Below, piece after piece: positions 1 through 10,700 of a stretch of DNA of 64,000 nt. The first letter of the stretch is position 1, and the number at the start of each line of letters is the position of its first letter. The notes beneath the pieces are model-generated. The model did not search any database and was not told where the DNA came from. It was given only the letters and a program-made list of their open reading frames with translations. The position numbers were made by a program, and so were the translations under genes. Origin of the DNA: Seminavis robusta (lineage: Eukaryota > Bacillariophyta > Bacillariophyceae > Naviculales > Naviculaceae); contig CAICTM010000185.1 of assembly GCA_903772945.1 (NCBI GenBank), positions 32,364 to 96,363 on the forward strand. Reading direction: 5' to 3'.

Positions 1-3000
1 TCAAAGTTAGTGCGCATGGCTTCATACCTGGTAGAGTCCGCAAGCAAATCATTCATTAAAGAAAATCCAAAGAGAACAAATCTTTTAACCCCTTGACTTA
101 CATTTTGTTGTTGTTCTCGACTTGAACTTGCAGGATTTCCCAGGCCTCAATGGGCCCAACATTGCCAATTTCGGTTGTTTCGGCAATAGAAAACTCATAA
201 ATATCGTAAGCAAAGTTCAAAATGATCAAAGCAATATGCCAGGCCAAAAATCCAACATTCTAAAGGGGAACAGGAGATGTTAAGTTCAACATTCTGTCAT
301 GTGAGTATAGTACGAGCAATAGTCTTACCGACACAGTTGTGCACGGAATATTCTGTGGGAGAGGGAGATCAGCTGTGATGAGCTTTAAAAAGTCAGCCAC
401 AAAAAGGACATCCAATTAAAGTGTGCTTACCAATGCAGGATCAGAAGTACACTTAATGTTTGAAATTACATCGACACCACTTTGAACACCAGTCCTAACT
501 AACCCAAGAGCAAACAAAAAACCACCTGAAATTCCAGCGTCTTGTACCAAGTTTGTTTTCGACCATTCTGTTGTCAAAGACAAACAATTTTGAGAAACAA
601 ATATCACCCTGTAGGGGACCTAGTGAGAGACTGGAGGAAAAGACTCACTTGTGTCAACATTGGACAACTCTTCCCACTGAGTGGTAACGATGTTGCTGTG
701 GGTATAGTCATTGGCATTTGATTGATAGTTGCTCTCATAGCCACCTCCACCCATGCCGCCAGGTTCCACAGCAGGCGATCCTTGAGCATAGAACTCATCC
801 AGAAACCCAAAATCTTTGGTATTGTGAAGCTGTACAGAAAAATACAACACAAGTCAGTCAGGATGATGGGCTGGTTGATCTAACGCAACAACAGTAAAAT
901 ACTTGCCTGCTTGATGTTCTCACAGACGTCATCGTCATTCTGTAGATGCATCAGAAACACAGATGAGACAAACGCATCTTGACCAGTTGAGTGCCACAAT
1001 ATGACTACAAATCGCACCTTGTAGAGGGGATCATAGCCAAAATATTCCCGGGAACGACCACAAGACTCAAAATCGTTTGGGTTTTCGACAACACCAGGTT
1101 CCAAGTAGACTTTGTACGCAATCATAGTGTTGTCCTCGGCCCTTTCAATCTCTTGGTCAACACAGTCTTTCAGCACTGAGCAATCAGCAGTAGTTGGACA
1201 CCAAGTACCTTCGAGTTGGGGAGAGCATCAAAGAAGAAGTTTAGCTGATATCATCTTGAATGGACAGGAACCGTTTCAAGATGCGCACAAAAAACTTGCC
1301 ACCAACAGCTGAACAACTTTCTTCACTGAGCCCACTGAAAAAGGGAGCCCGCTCTTGGCAGGTCATTGAACAGTCAAACTGGCCCGAGAGAACAAACAAA
1401 AATTTAGGCACACAGAGCAGGACACCGATCGTCGACTTCGGGAAACTTTGCGTACCTCCCTCCCCCTAGACCAATCAAAACATTGCTGATCAGTTAGGGC
1501 TTGACAGCTTGAAGAATCTTTCGAAGCTATGAGGCGGAGACTTCTTACCATTCGCCACCTAAGGAGCATCGACAGGTTTTTGGTGAGCCATAGAAACGAA
1601 ATCAGCTCCTAACATGAAACAGACCATAATGCAATAGGCATGACGTACCAGGATTCTCGTATGGTGCATCCAGGCAGCATGTGCCAGGGAACTTTTCATG
1701 CAGAAGGGGTGGTCAGAGCTGTTGAACATGCACTCCCAAACCTCCGTAATCACACAGCTATAACCCACCTTATCTGCACCAAGGCGATTGACAACTTCAT
1801 CGATGCCACAGACGTAGCCCACAGAAGCATCCTTTCCAAACACAAGGTTGATGCCCCTCTGCAACACAAACATTTGTGAGCATTAGATAGATGAGAAGGA
1901 ATTAGGAGCAGGAATAATGAGAACAGATTCGAATGTGTACCTGCACAGATCCATACTTGAGGTTAATTGAGTCATTGAACCGATCATACTCCTCTGCTCA
2001 GAAGAAAAAGAACCCGTTCATTAGTGAGTGCAGCAAACAACAAGAACCTCAGAGCAAAAAAAATGGTCACCACTCGGCACTCACTCTCACGATCCTCAAA
2101 ATCATCACCACGCCACTCCTTCCCATGGTGTCTTGCAAAGGCTATGATCATCTGTTCATTAATGACATCATTGGATTCGCCCTCTCGAACAAGCTGCATG
2201 TAAAAATCTGTACACTTATAGTGATGAGAACTGAAATTTGGATATGGCTCTTTGTATTTTTGCTGTAACTTCCTCCTTAGATTGTCATCATCATGTTTCA
2301 GCCAATTGTCCCATAAGCTCTTGTAGGTCCGCGCCTGGCACGAATTTTGGGATGTTAGAATGCAAGATTTGGAACCATCAACCTAGCACCATCAAAGAAG
2401 AATCATACCATCACAGTTTGAAGGTCCTTAAGCCCATCAACCACAAGACCCTCCTCATACTTGTACAGTGTCACAGAATCACCTTCCCAGACAGAGAGAG
2501 AGTTATGACTTTAGAAGAGCGCTTAACAACACCTCAGTCCACCCTAGACCCATATCATACCTTTTACCTGACCAAAACTGTCACGACTGTATTCGGTCTC
2601 AATACCAGTGGGCACAAAGAACGATTCCTCATAGTCCTCTGCAGTAACGGATAGGTGGATGGCAGGTAAGCTATTTAAAAGCTGCAATCACAAAAACACA
2701 ATCTCAATAACAAGTCAATCAAAGCCATACCATTGAATTGAGGCAGGACATTCCCATTTCCTCCTTCCACAATGCCAAAGACACGAATTTCATACAAAGA
2801 AATCCGCCTGTCTGGGTGGGTGCACTTGATTCGGAACCTTGCAGATGTTGAAGAGATAGGCAGAATGTTGTCGGTCAGCACATCACCTAAAACAGTTGCC
2901 TCACCCCAGTCAAAAGGAATTGGATCTCCATGATATCCAGCCAGCAAAGTAATCTTGGACCTGGGGCATTCTTCACCGTTCCTCCACTTCAATTCAATTG

Positions 3001-6000
3001 CTTTGAGCGGATTACCTTCCTCTCCGCTTACAAAGCTTTCAAGTTGCACCTTGAACGTCACGCTGGGGGGGATCATTTTGCTAAAAAAGTCTTTGGAATC
3101 CACCTCCAGGAAATCCTGGTTATGTCCAGTGTGGCAATTGTCTACCACTATGTCGCGATCACTTTCTTTGTCCAAGCACTTGTTCCTCCCCTCATTCTTG
3201 ATCCCATGATCATTGTACTTGTACCATCGCTGTCTAGTTTTGCTACTGTCGCATGTGGCCATGTAAACTTTGTCATTGCCTCCCGATGATTTTGCTTCCA
3301 TGCATTTGTGTTGATCCCTCATTGACCTGATTAGTTTGGTGCTTGGTTCATAGTACCAAATCTGGTTTCTGCCATCATGACAACCGTATGCATGAAGGTA
3401 GTCGTGGTCACTGCCGGTATTCCAATCCACGCAATATTCTCGACCGTCAGACCGAATATTAAGCCTCATCGGATATCCTTTAGTGCCACTCCTGGACTTC
3501 CACCAACCTGAATCACCAGACATACTTCTGTCAAACAGTTTGGACTTGCTGTCTTGTGAACCTTTGACACCTGAAGTCACACCATCATGTACCCCGCCTG
3601 TTTCCTCCACACCTGATTCTCCTATGTCGATTGCGAACTCTTGCTCTCTAGCGAAAGGGAATGGTGATTTCCTTGGGTTGGCATTGGAGTTGTATAGCCT
3701 CTTGGAGCACGTGAACACTTCCTTGGCAATCTCATCTGCAGCTTTGAAGCCAACTTTTGTTGCAATCTGATCCAACTGGACATATGTGTGTCTGAGAGAG
3801 AGAGTCAGACACAAGAGAGTGAGGGTTGGTTTAGATTGGCACATATCTGATCGACAGTGTGTTGGCTATTTACTGCCTAAACCATAACGCACCCGCCTTG
3901 AGCATGGCATACATCCCTGGAAGATGGAGTGAGAAGCAGCCGTAGCAAATTGAGCTATAATCATGATCCCAAGGTACAAATAGCTAGAGTCCAGGAAACC
4001 GACTTACGCGATTGTGCCACCTTCCCAGTGAGGAACATCTTTCCACAACACGTGAATTAGAAGACAATTAAGGTTGATGGACCCACTCTGTATAACCCAA
4101 GCTTGTCGAGGGTACTAACCTCCATACTCGACATTTCGAGAAAACTGCCTCAGCGTCCAGTCACACCAATTGGGTCGACCAGAATATTTGTACCAATTCC
4201 ATGGTCTGTTGTTGGGAAGCTCGTCACGTGCTCTCTGCACGTTGGCATTGTTATAGACTTCGTACACATCGGGAGCTGCATGGATTTGGCGCAAGAGGGG
4301 AATACGGTCAGGAATGCAATCGAGACGAAAAAGCTGGTTCGACACGGGCGCGCATACCTTCTGTATGAATGTAAATGTTGTCATCTATCTTTCCATTGTT
4401 GGGGTCAATCTTAAGATGGATGATGGGGAACAACAGTGTGGGCTGTGAGGCTGAGTCGAGTGACAAACATGCGGCATCTATCAACCATTAGGTAGCTACC
4501 AGTACTTACATCATCAGAGTAGAAGAAAAGAATCATGTCGTCTTTCACATGGAAGGGAATCAAACAGTGGAGTCAACATTAGCAAAGCTAACCCAGTCCA
4601 GATCGCTACCATCACAACCATCACCACCAAAGTCGCTTACAAATGGACATTTTACCAACACATCCCATTAAGATCTTGCACTGTCTCGCTTTGTCCTCTG
4701 CGGCGCCAAGGTGGCGCTGGTTTTGGTTCAGGGAGCGTTTCTGAGTCACGCGAGACTGGATTGGGCCAAAATGATGGTGCATACCGTCATGGTCTCCTTT
4801 CTGGAAGACGTCGTGCAACTTAGTGAAACGGTCAAAGTGGCTTTGAGCACGACTATTCCCCTCAAACCGACTGCGAAGAATCCGGCGGTGTTTTGAGGCT
4901 TCCTTTTCCCATTGGCGGGTCTCAGAAGATGCCATGTGATCAGGAGATTTGGATTTCTTCCAATCCGAGGCGGAAGGCGGGACATCCAAATTGATCTTGT
5001 GTGAAGTGTCTTTGAGACCTCTGCGATAAGTCCTCGTTTTATCCTTCATTGCTTGATTTTCTTCGATCGGTGTGCTGGCTGGGAGTGGTTCTTTCTTCGT
5101 CTGTTCCTTCTCTTCAGACTCTTTTGAAGGACCCTCCAAGTAGCTGATCATCTACGCAAGGAGAATCAAAGTAGAGTAAGTACACCGCATATCAACTCAA
5201 TCACGTTGTAGGATCAAAGGGAGAAACCCATCACAGTTGTGCATGCACGTGCCAGTTTGCCTCACCTTTGGAAACAGCTCCAACGCCCTGTTCATTTGAG
5301 TCGTCACGGACTGGACGTTTGTCAGCAGCTGAGTTGACCAGCCATCGGAGTCATTGGTATCTTCGTTTTCTTTTAGGACGGCAAACATGGCCAGTGATTT
5401 CACTTTGGCTTCTTCCATCAAGGTGGCACTGCCGCGGATGGCATTTGCAGTGGCTCTTGCCAAGTCCGACTTGTCCCCGTTAATACGGGCGTCAGCCACC
5501 TGATTCTTGAGTGTATCCAGAGAGGCGGCTGCCCTCAACTGAAAAGACTCCACCGAATTAGCATGAGCAACAAGCCTTGCGGTGTCGTGTTCATCTGTGT
5601 TGGTATCGATGAGGCTGGTGGCAGCGTCGTTGTATTGGTCTTCTGCTTGTGAAGTTTCCTCTTCGTCGCCCTTCCCGTTTCCATTTTCAGCAGCTTCTTT
5701 GTCGTCTGCAGTAGTTTCCATCGAAGGGTCGCTTGGGACAATACCGGTCATAGGAACATTAGGGCCGTGGTAACTCACTCCGGAAGCGACACCGGTACCA
5801 CCAGAGTGATGGTTCGATTTGTCGAAAACTTCCTTGGCGCCATGGCTCCGAAAATCGGATTGGTTTGAGATTGATTCTTCGGGATCCACAGCCAACAAGG
5901 AGGAACCATGGGCGGCGGACAATGACTCGGCCTTTTGAGCGGGCAGCACATGCAAAATTGTGGTCAGTCAGTCGTCAGTCAGTCACAAGCAATCAACCAA

Positions 6001-6369
6001 ACAATATGTTCTGGATGCATGGGGCCGTGGGTAAAGCCAACATGCATGCAGCCAACAACCATGGAACAAGATCGACGTACATCTTTGCTCTTCTCATCGC
6101 CTAGTAGACCACCAGTAGTGAACCAGCCTTTCTGCCTCGGTCGAGTTTGGAGGAAGTTGATTCGAGAAGCAGAGGATTGGTTGAGTCGATCGTTGTTTTA
6201 AAGTGTACCGGATATTCTAGATCATGGTCCCCGGCGTAATTACCTGTTTGAGCTCCTCATGCTTCCTCTTCTTGGCATCAGGGCTCGTCTCGGCCGTAGC
6301 CGGCATTGACCAGCCAACAAGCAGCAAGGCAACAGCCAAGAAAAGCTGAAAACTCAGCACCGTCTTCAT
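1..6369 (-). CDS. Intron-rich secreted/membrane lectin-like protein (3' partial)
   Basis: Not a family I can name. ATG at 6369 opens a clear signal peptide (about 26 residues ending MPATA). By splice consensus and phase I place exons at 6369-6244, 5931-5266, 5151-4641, 4541-4510, 4442-4358, 4275-4120, 4038-4008, 3916-3893, 3791-2731, 2638-2561, 2482-2409, 2334-2085, 1993-1941, 1858-1649, 1608-1549, 1465-1289, 1244-1202, 1175-1018, 939-907, 829-649, 567-431, 352-329, 259-102 and 27 to beyond the left edge. All phases fit, giving more than 1,450 residues. The large exon 3791-2731 holds a ricin-B-type beta-trefoil (QIWYYE and QRWYKY repeats, paired Cys), then a beta-rich stretch ending ISLYEIRVFG that resembles a discoidin/F5-8C domain. 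The N-terminal part is acidic and Ser/Asp/Glu-rich. Later exons carry hydrophobic segments (near 1600, 1430, 480 and 230) suggesting membrane anchoring. Least certain are the exon ends at 4641 and 1289 and the 40-45 nt introns next to 1649 and 1289. Function unknown; carbohydrate binding is inferred. Confidence 0.7.
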
Positions 6370-6478
6370 CTTGCAATTGATTGAGCGCAGTCTCTCGATT
6401 GTTTGATTGTTTGTGATAATAGACTCTTCTTCAATTGTTTTTTATGGAATGATCGAATGGTTACTACTTGTTAGTCTG

Positions 6479-6905
6479 GAATACCCAGCCGGATATCTTG
6501 CAAGCTTGGCTCGATCGAACGATGACCGCCAGGGTGCTGCCTGTGTGGCCTCTGCTTGTCGTTTGGAATACCCAGCCGCATATCTTTCAAGCTATGGTAG
6601 GTTGGCTCGAACGATGACCGCCGGGATGCTTGTTGCGCAGCGTTGCTGCTCGTGGTTTGGAATACCCAGCCGCATATCTTGCTTGCAAGGTTGGCTCGAA
6701 CGATGACCTCCAGGGTGTGTGTTGCGCAGCGTCGCCACTCGTGGTTTGGAACACCAGGTTATACCCAGCCACATATCTTGCAATTAACTTGGCTAGCTAG
6801 GTTGGCTCGAACGATGACCGACAGGGTGCTTGTTGCGCAGCGCTCGTGGTTTGGAATACCAGGTTACCCAGCCACATATCTCGTGGCTCGTTGGGTCAAT
6901 TGATG
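6479..6905. repeat. Degenerate tandem repeat, ~86-104 bp unit, five copies
   Basis: Copies start near 6479, 6565, 6659, 6748 and 6852. Each begins GGAATACCCAGCC (later copies insert ACCAGGTT), continues with a CATATCTTGCAAG-like block and GGCTCGAACGATGACC, and ends near GTTGCGCAGCG...CTCGTGGTTT. Unit length varies through small indels. It lies just upstream of the lectin-like gene start (6369), so it may sit in that gene's promoter region. Open frames here are by-products of the repeat. Confidence 0.85.
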
Positions 6906-7070
6906 ACCGATATAGCTAGAAGGGTGGTTGGTGCGCGGTATGGAACCTGGTACAGTTCCGTAACAAGTATATCACAAATCAGTCCCTTTGCTTATCGATA
7001 GCGACATTCTAGCTAGCTAGCTAGAATAGAATTCTAATCTATTCTAAAATATCGCCTTGATTCGTGCTGA

Positions 7071-7211
7071 AAGTCGCTTGGAAAGTCGCATAAACATTCA
7101 AGCGACTTGGATGCGATGTTTCACGCGACTTTCATTGATCCAACGCGACTTTGTTTTCTCAAAGAGAAGTCGTTCGAGAACGTCGCATGGGACGTCCTTG
7201 CCCTGCGACTT
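7071..7211. promoter_or_regulatory. Cluster of AAGTCGC / GCGACTT elements
   Basis: Six exact copies of the 7-mer occur in about 140 bp: AAGTCGC at 7071 and 7083, and its complement GCGACTT at 7102, 7125, 7145 and 7205. There are also near matches (AGTCGT, CGTCGC). They lie 140-280 bp upstream of the start codon at 7351, with both orientations present. That arrangement suits a multi-site transcription factor target, but no factor is known to me; a decayed repeat is the alternative. Confidence 0.45.
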
Positions 7212-7350
7212 TTCACGCGGGATCGACCCCGGGACTAATGGGTCGTATGAAGAACCCTCCCCGGTGCCGACAATGATAGGATCCACAAAACCAATGCCAA
7301 AAGAAAAAGCACCCTTCTTATAGCTACATTTACTTTTACATTTATTCAAG

Positions 7351-8196
7351 ATGATGACACGTCTTGTCCCGTTCCTCGTGTTACTCTTTGTGACAAATGG
7401 TGTGTCTGCCTTTCAGGCGCCGCTGGGCCGCGCTTCGGTAGTGGTGAAACCAAGCAATGCCTTTTTGGGGTCTTCCGCCAACAAAGATGGACCTCTCTTC
7501 ATGTCGACCACCAACAGCACAAATGAAGAAACACCAGCAGTAGCACCCGTCTCCTCTCCACCAACTACTACTAGTGAATCACAAAAAAGTAGTGACGAAG
7601 TCGATTTGACCAAATTGGGCATTCAAGCGGCCGTGGCAGTGGTCTCGTTATTGGTGGTCTTCTCTATAGGATCGTCGCTGTTTTCGGCCGCCACGGGTGT
7701 CGCTTCGTCGGTAGCGGGTGCCTTTGGCGCGGAAGTAGCAAGAGAAGCCGCTCAGGTCGCCGGATTGTTGGCGTCCGTCTTGGTGGCCGTGCTCACAGCT
7801 GTCTGGAAGGGATTGACCATTGCCCTTCCAGCCATTGGCAAGGGACTCTACTCGTTTGGACAAGCAGCGGCACCGGTCGTTCAAAAAAGTGCGCAATCCT
7901 TGGGAGAAGCCGCGTCGCCATATGTCGATGAACTCAGTCAGGCCGCCGCTCCGTATGTCGATCAAGTCAATTCCGCCGTGGATTCGCAAATTGTACAACC
8001 CACTATGGGAGCCATTGATGCGACTGTCGTGGCACCCATTACTAGTGTGACCAGCGCTGTCGATTCGACCATCAAGGAAGCGACTGATACAGTGACGAGT
8101 GCTGTGGATTCGACCATCAAGGGAGCCACGGATACCGTCACCAATTCCGTCAATGCTAAAATCAATGAACTCAATGAGGCATTGACTGGAAACTAA
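7351..8196 (+). CDS. Predicted plastid-targeted membrane protein with amphipathic repeats
   Basis: 281 residues, single exon. The N-terminus is a signal peptide (MTRLVPFLVLLFVTNG) followed by VSAFQAPLGR. That matches the diatom bipartite plastid signal, in which a signal peptide is followed by a Phe at the cleavage site (ASAF type) and a basic Ser/Ala-rich transit peptide. Residues about 65-85 are Ser/Thr-rich. Two hydrophobic stretches follow (about 88-120 and 135-165), the first GxxxA/Ala-rich. The C-terminal 120 residues are helical near-repeats built around AAPYVDQ and SAVDSTIK(E/G)ATDTVT, reminiscent of apolipoprotein- or LEA-like amphipathic helices. No catalytic motif is visible. A role at a plastid membrane is inferred from targeting and composition. 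The first of two adjacent ATGs is used. Confidence 0.8.
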   Translation: MMTRLVPFLVLLFVTNGVSAFQAPLGRASVVVKPSNAFLGSSANKDGPLFMSTTNSTNEETPAVAPVSSPPTTTSESQKSSDEVDLTKLGIQAAVAVVSLLVVFSIGSSLFSAATGVASSVAGAFGAEVAREAAQVAGLLASVLVAVLTAVWKGLTIALPAIGKGLYSFGQAAAPVVQKSAQSLGEAASPYVDELSQAAAPYVDQVNSAVDSQIVQPTMGAIDATVVAPITSVTSAVDSTIKEATDTVTSAVDSTIKGATDTVTNSVNAKINELNEALTGN

Positions 8197-8924
8197 CCAA
8201 TGTACACACACAATCGTATGACACAAAAAAGAAGTAAAAAATCAATTTGCTAAAGACAAATTTATCATGCACCAACCACAACAACAAAAATGCACCCCCA
8301 CCATGCTTGTTTCTGTGGTCCAATCAACCGAGTCACCATGTGTCACGGTGGAGTTTCCTGGCTGGGGCACTAAAAAATGGTTTGCACTTATTTGGTTACT
8401 GGCTAGGCGGACACGAACAATCTACCTCTTTTGGAGAGCCACGGCACTTTACCAAACAGTCAGCAAACTTGGCTACACCATTCACTTTTTAGAGACTACT
8501 TACTTACTGCCACTACTACTGCAGCCGAAAATTTAGAAAAGGAATCGAATCAATCTGAAGTCTCCTTCAGTGGACGCGTCACAAGTGACACTCGGCAAAG
8601 TGAGTGTACACGAACTGGTCTGTCTCGTCTCATCTCGTCTCGTCGTCGATACAGACAAGGCCATAGATACGGTAGGGCTCCAGGAGCGGTGCGGAAATCG
8701 TACCCGTTCATGCCAAGCGACACATTGGGCGGGGCATCTCGTTCCGTTGGTTGCCATTGTCCACGTTTGTTAGATTCAATCATTCCACCGCGCACCTCAT
8801 CCACCTATCCCATCGACCCCCTCCTGATGAATCGATGGTTTGATTGATTGATAGGTTGGCGACATGCATTCATTGGGGTCCAGCCACGCATACAGTATCA
8901 TGGCATGGCCACGCCTCAGAGTCC
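8197..8924. other. Intergenic, no gene recognised
   Basis: Holds the 3' side of the plastid-targeted gene, a TCTCGTC-rich simple stretch near 8620-8650 and no convincing reading frame. It ends at the breakpoint where LRR-gene homology begins (about 8925). Confidence 0.6.
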
Positions 8925-9307
8925 ACAAGTATATGACCAAGTTGGAAATTCTGAATGCTTCCAGCAATCTCTTTGGGCTCTTTGGTGCCAAGCTAGCAGA
9001 GACACTTGTCAGTAAGAGTCTCTACTACTTTGGGGGTGCGGATTGTCTTTTTACCGGAACCATCCCAAGCACACTGGGATTGCTCCCAGCTTTGGAAACC
9101 ATTGATGTCCATGGCAATGTTGGTTTGTTTGGTCTGATACCCACAGAGCTTGGTGAGTTGACCAACCAGGCTCTATTGGATGTGTCCTTTACAAACATTT
9201 CTGGACCAGTCCCTACGAAGCTTTGTGAACGAGTTGAAACTGGCTTGCTGGAGATTCGTGCAAACTGCAGCCTTGTGGACTGCTGCTCTATAAATGCCAC
9301 CAAATAG
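8925..9307 (+). pseudogene. Truncated LRR membrane protein gene (3' end only)
   Basis: From about 8925 (TCCACAAGTATATGACC) the sequence is nearly identical to the 3' part of the LRR gene at 12580-14529, in opposite orientation. It encodes the last LRR units (LEILNASSNLFGL, TGTIPSTLGLLPALETID, IPTELGELTN) and the Cys-rich tail SLVDCCS, ending in TAG at 9307. Signal, membrane and N-terminal parts are absent. An ATG at 8864 keeps the frame open through 20 unrelated residues, so a short product is possible, but a truncated duplicate is more likely. The tail ends NATK like the 22069 paralog, and the 3' flank also matches that paralog. Confidence 0.85.
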
Positions 9308-10339
9308 ATCCTTTGGTAGCATTAAAACTTGATAATACATAGTTTTTGCGTGTCATTGAAGTGGTGGCTGATCCCTTCTAGCTAGTAGACAGAGCAAGAA
9401 GGAGCCATCACATGGGATGAAGCATCTAACGACCGGCCACTGTAAAACACACTGTACGAGTACTCGTCTACTTATATCTACTTAATCTATTGCTCTAGCT
9501 GGTAGCTAGTGTTGATCTATTACCGGTACATGCACCCAGCGAGACCACCAAGTGCCACCGGTCCTCGAGAACTGCTGCACACAGGAGAAAATTGGGTACG
9601 GACACAACAATGAACACCAAAATACTAGGAAATTCAAGGAGAGTTAAAGGGGAGTTAGGGGTGAATCCAATAGGAGGGTCCACTCTCTCGGCGTGTTGTC
9701 GTGTGGCCTCCTCCACGCTCTGACGTTTGCCATTCAATGACTCAACGAGAATAGGTCGGCCGTCGGGAGTGCAGCAGAGATACGACCAGAAAGAAATGAG
9801 TTCTTTGGTGTGCTGAACTTCACACTCCCTTCAACATACACCAAATTAGTTGTAACGAGCCATGCAAGAGGGCAGGACACCTAGCAGCAAAGCCTATTGC
9901 ACCTAGTACGAGGACACAATGCATTGTTCGCTTACATATATTTGTTACAGCCCAGCAAATTATTGCAAAGTTGCCCCAGCACCAAAGTGCCAACGGAAGG
10001 CCCACCACTCACCTCGACGAACATCTCGAACATACCTGTACAGGAAAATAGGCATTGTGGCGTGAATCAAATCCAATGGGAGGATCAACTCTCCTCGTGA
10101 TATCCATAGCGATCGATCGACCGAGAAGCCATCGGCACAATGGTAAGTCATCGGTGTCAGCATACCAGTGCAGCAGAGAAAACAACAGATAGGTATGAGT
10201 TTGTTTTCTGTGATGAACTGACGAAACCGGAGACTTACCCTTGTCTTTCAAATTCCGCCAACTTTGACTGTCATGGGCCAAGAAACGAAATCTCCTGGAG
10301 CTGGTATGATTCCAATGAGGATGACTCCGATTGACCGGG

Positions 10340-10700
10340 GCTTGATACTCCTACTCGAAACTCCTCTCGAACTGACCTGTTGATGGTAGAGATATGATGG
10401 CCCTCCCGGGGTCCACAGAAACAAGTAATGAGGGATGGCTTTCATGCAGTTACGCACCTTCAAATTGCGCTGGATCTCGGGCTCGGATCTCAATTCTCAA
10501 TTGGTGATTCTCCAACTTCTCGGCTTGATTCGATTCGATTCGATTCAATTCAATTCAATAAAAGAACTCACCACAACAACTCTCGTCATGTTGATGGCCG
10601 AGATCTGACTGCCTTGGTTCATAGAAATAAATGAGCGACGGCTTTCGACTCTGCACCTTCAATAGCAGGTTTACCTCCTCGTGACGATCGATCGACCAAC
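10340..10700. repeat. Two copies of a ~200 bp flank repeat
   Basis: Two copies (about 10350-10490 and 10555-10690) share a core GATGGCCGAGATCTGACTGCC followed by a (T)CCATAGAAAT-like and GAGGGATGG-like block, then CTGCACCTTCAA. Two further copies occur at about 24400-24520 and 24600-24720. Function unknown; the repeat travels with LRR-gene flanks. Confidence 0.65.
10526..10559. repeat. GATTC/AATTC simple repeat
   Basis: A short run of GATTC units grading into AATTC. A similar GAATC-rich stretch lies at 44690-44738. Confidence 0.7.

Noticed and set aside
6407-6903. Overlapping plus-strand frames of 86-99 codons
   Set aside because: Produced by the tandem repeat at 6479-6905, not by a gene.
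8864-8924. Start codon and 20 codons before the truncated LRR copy
   Set aside because: Unrelated to any LRR paralog and lacks a signal peptide. More likely a chance opening than a real N-terminus.
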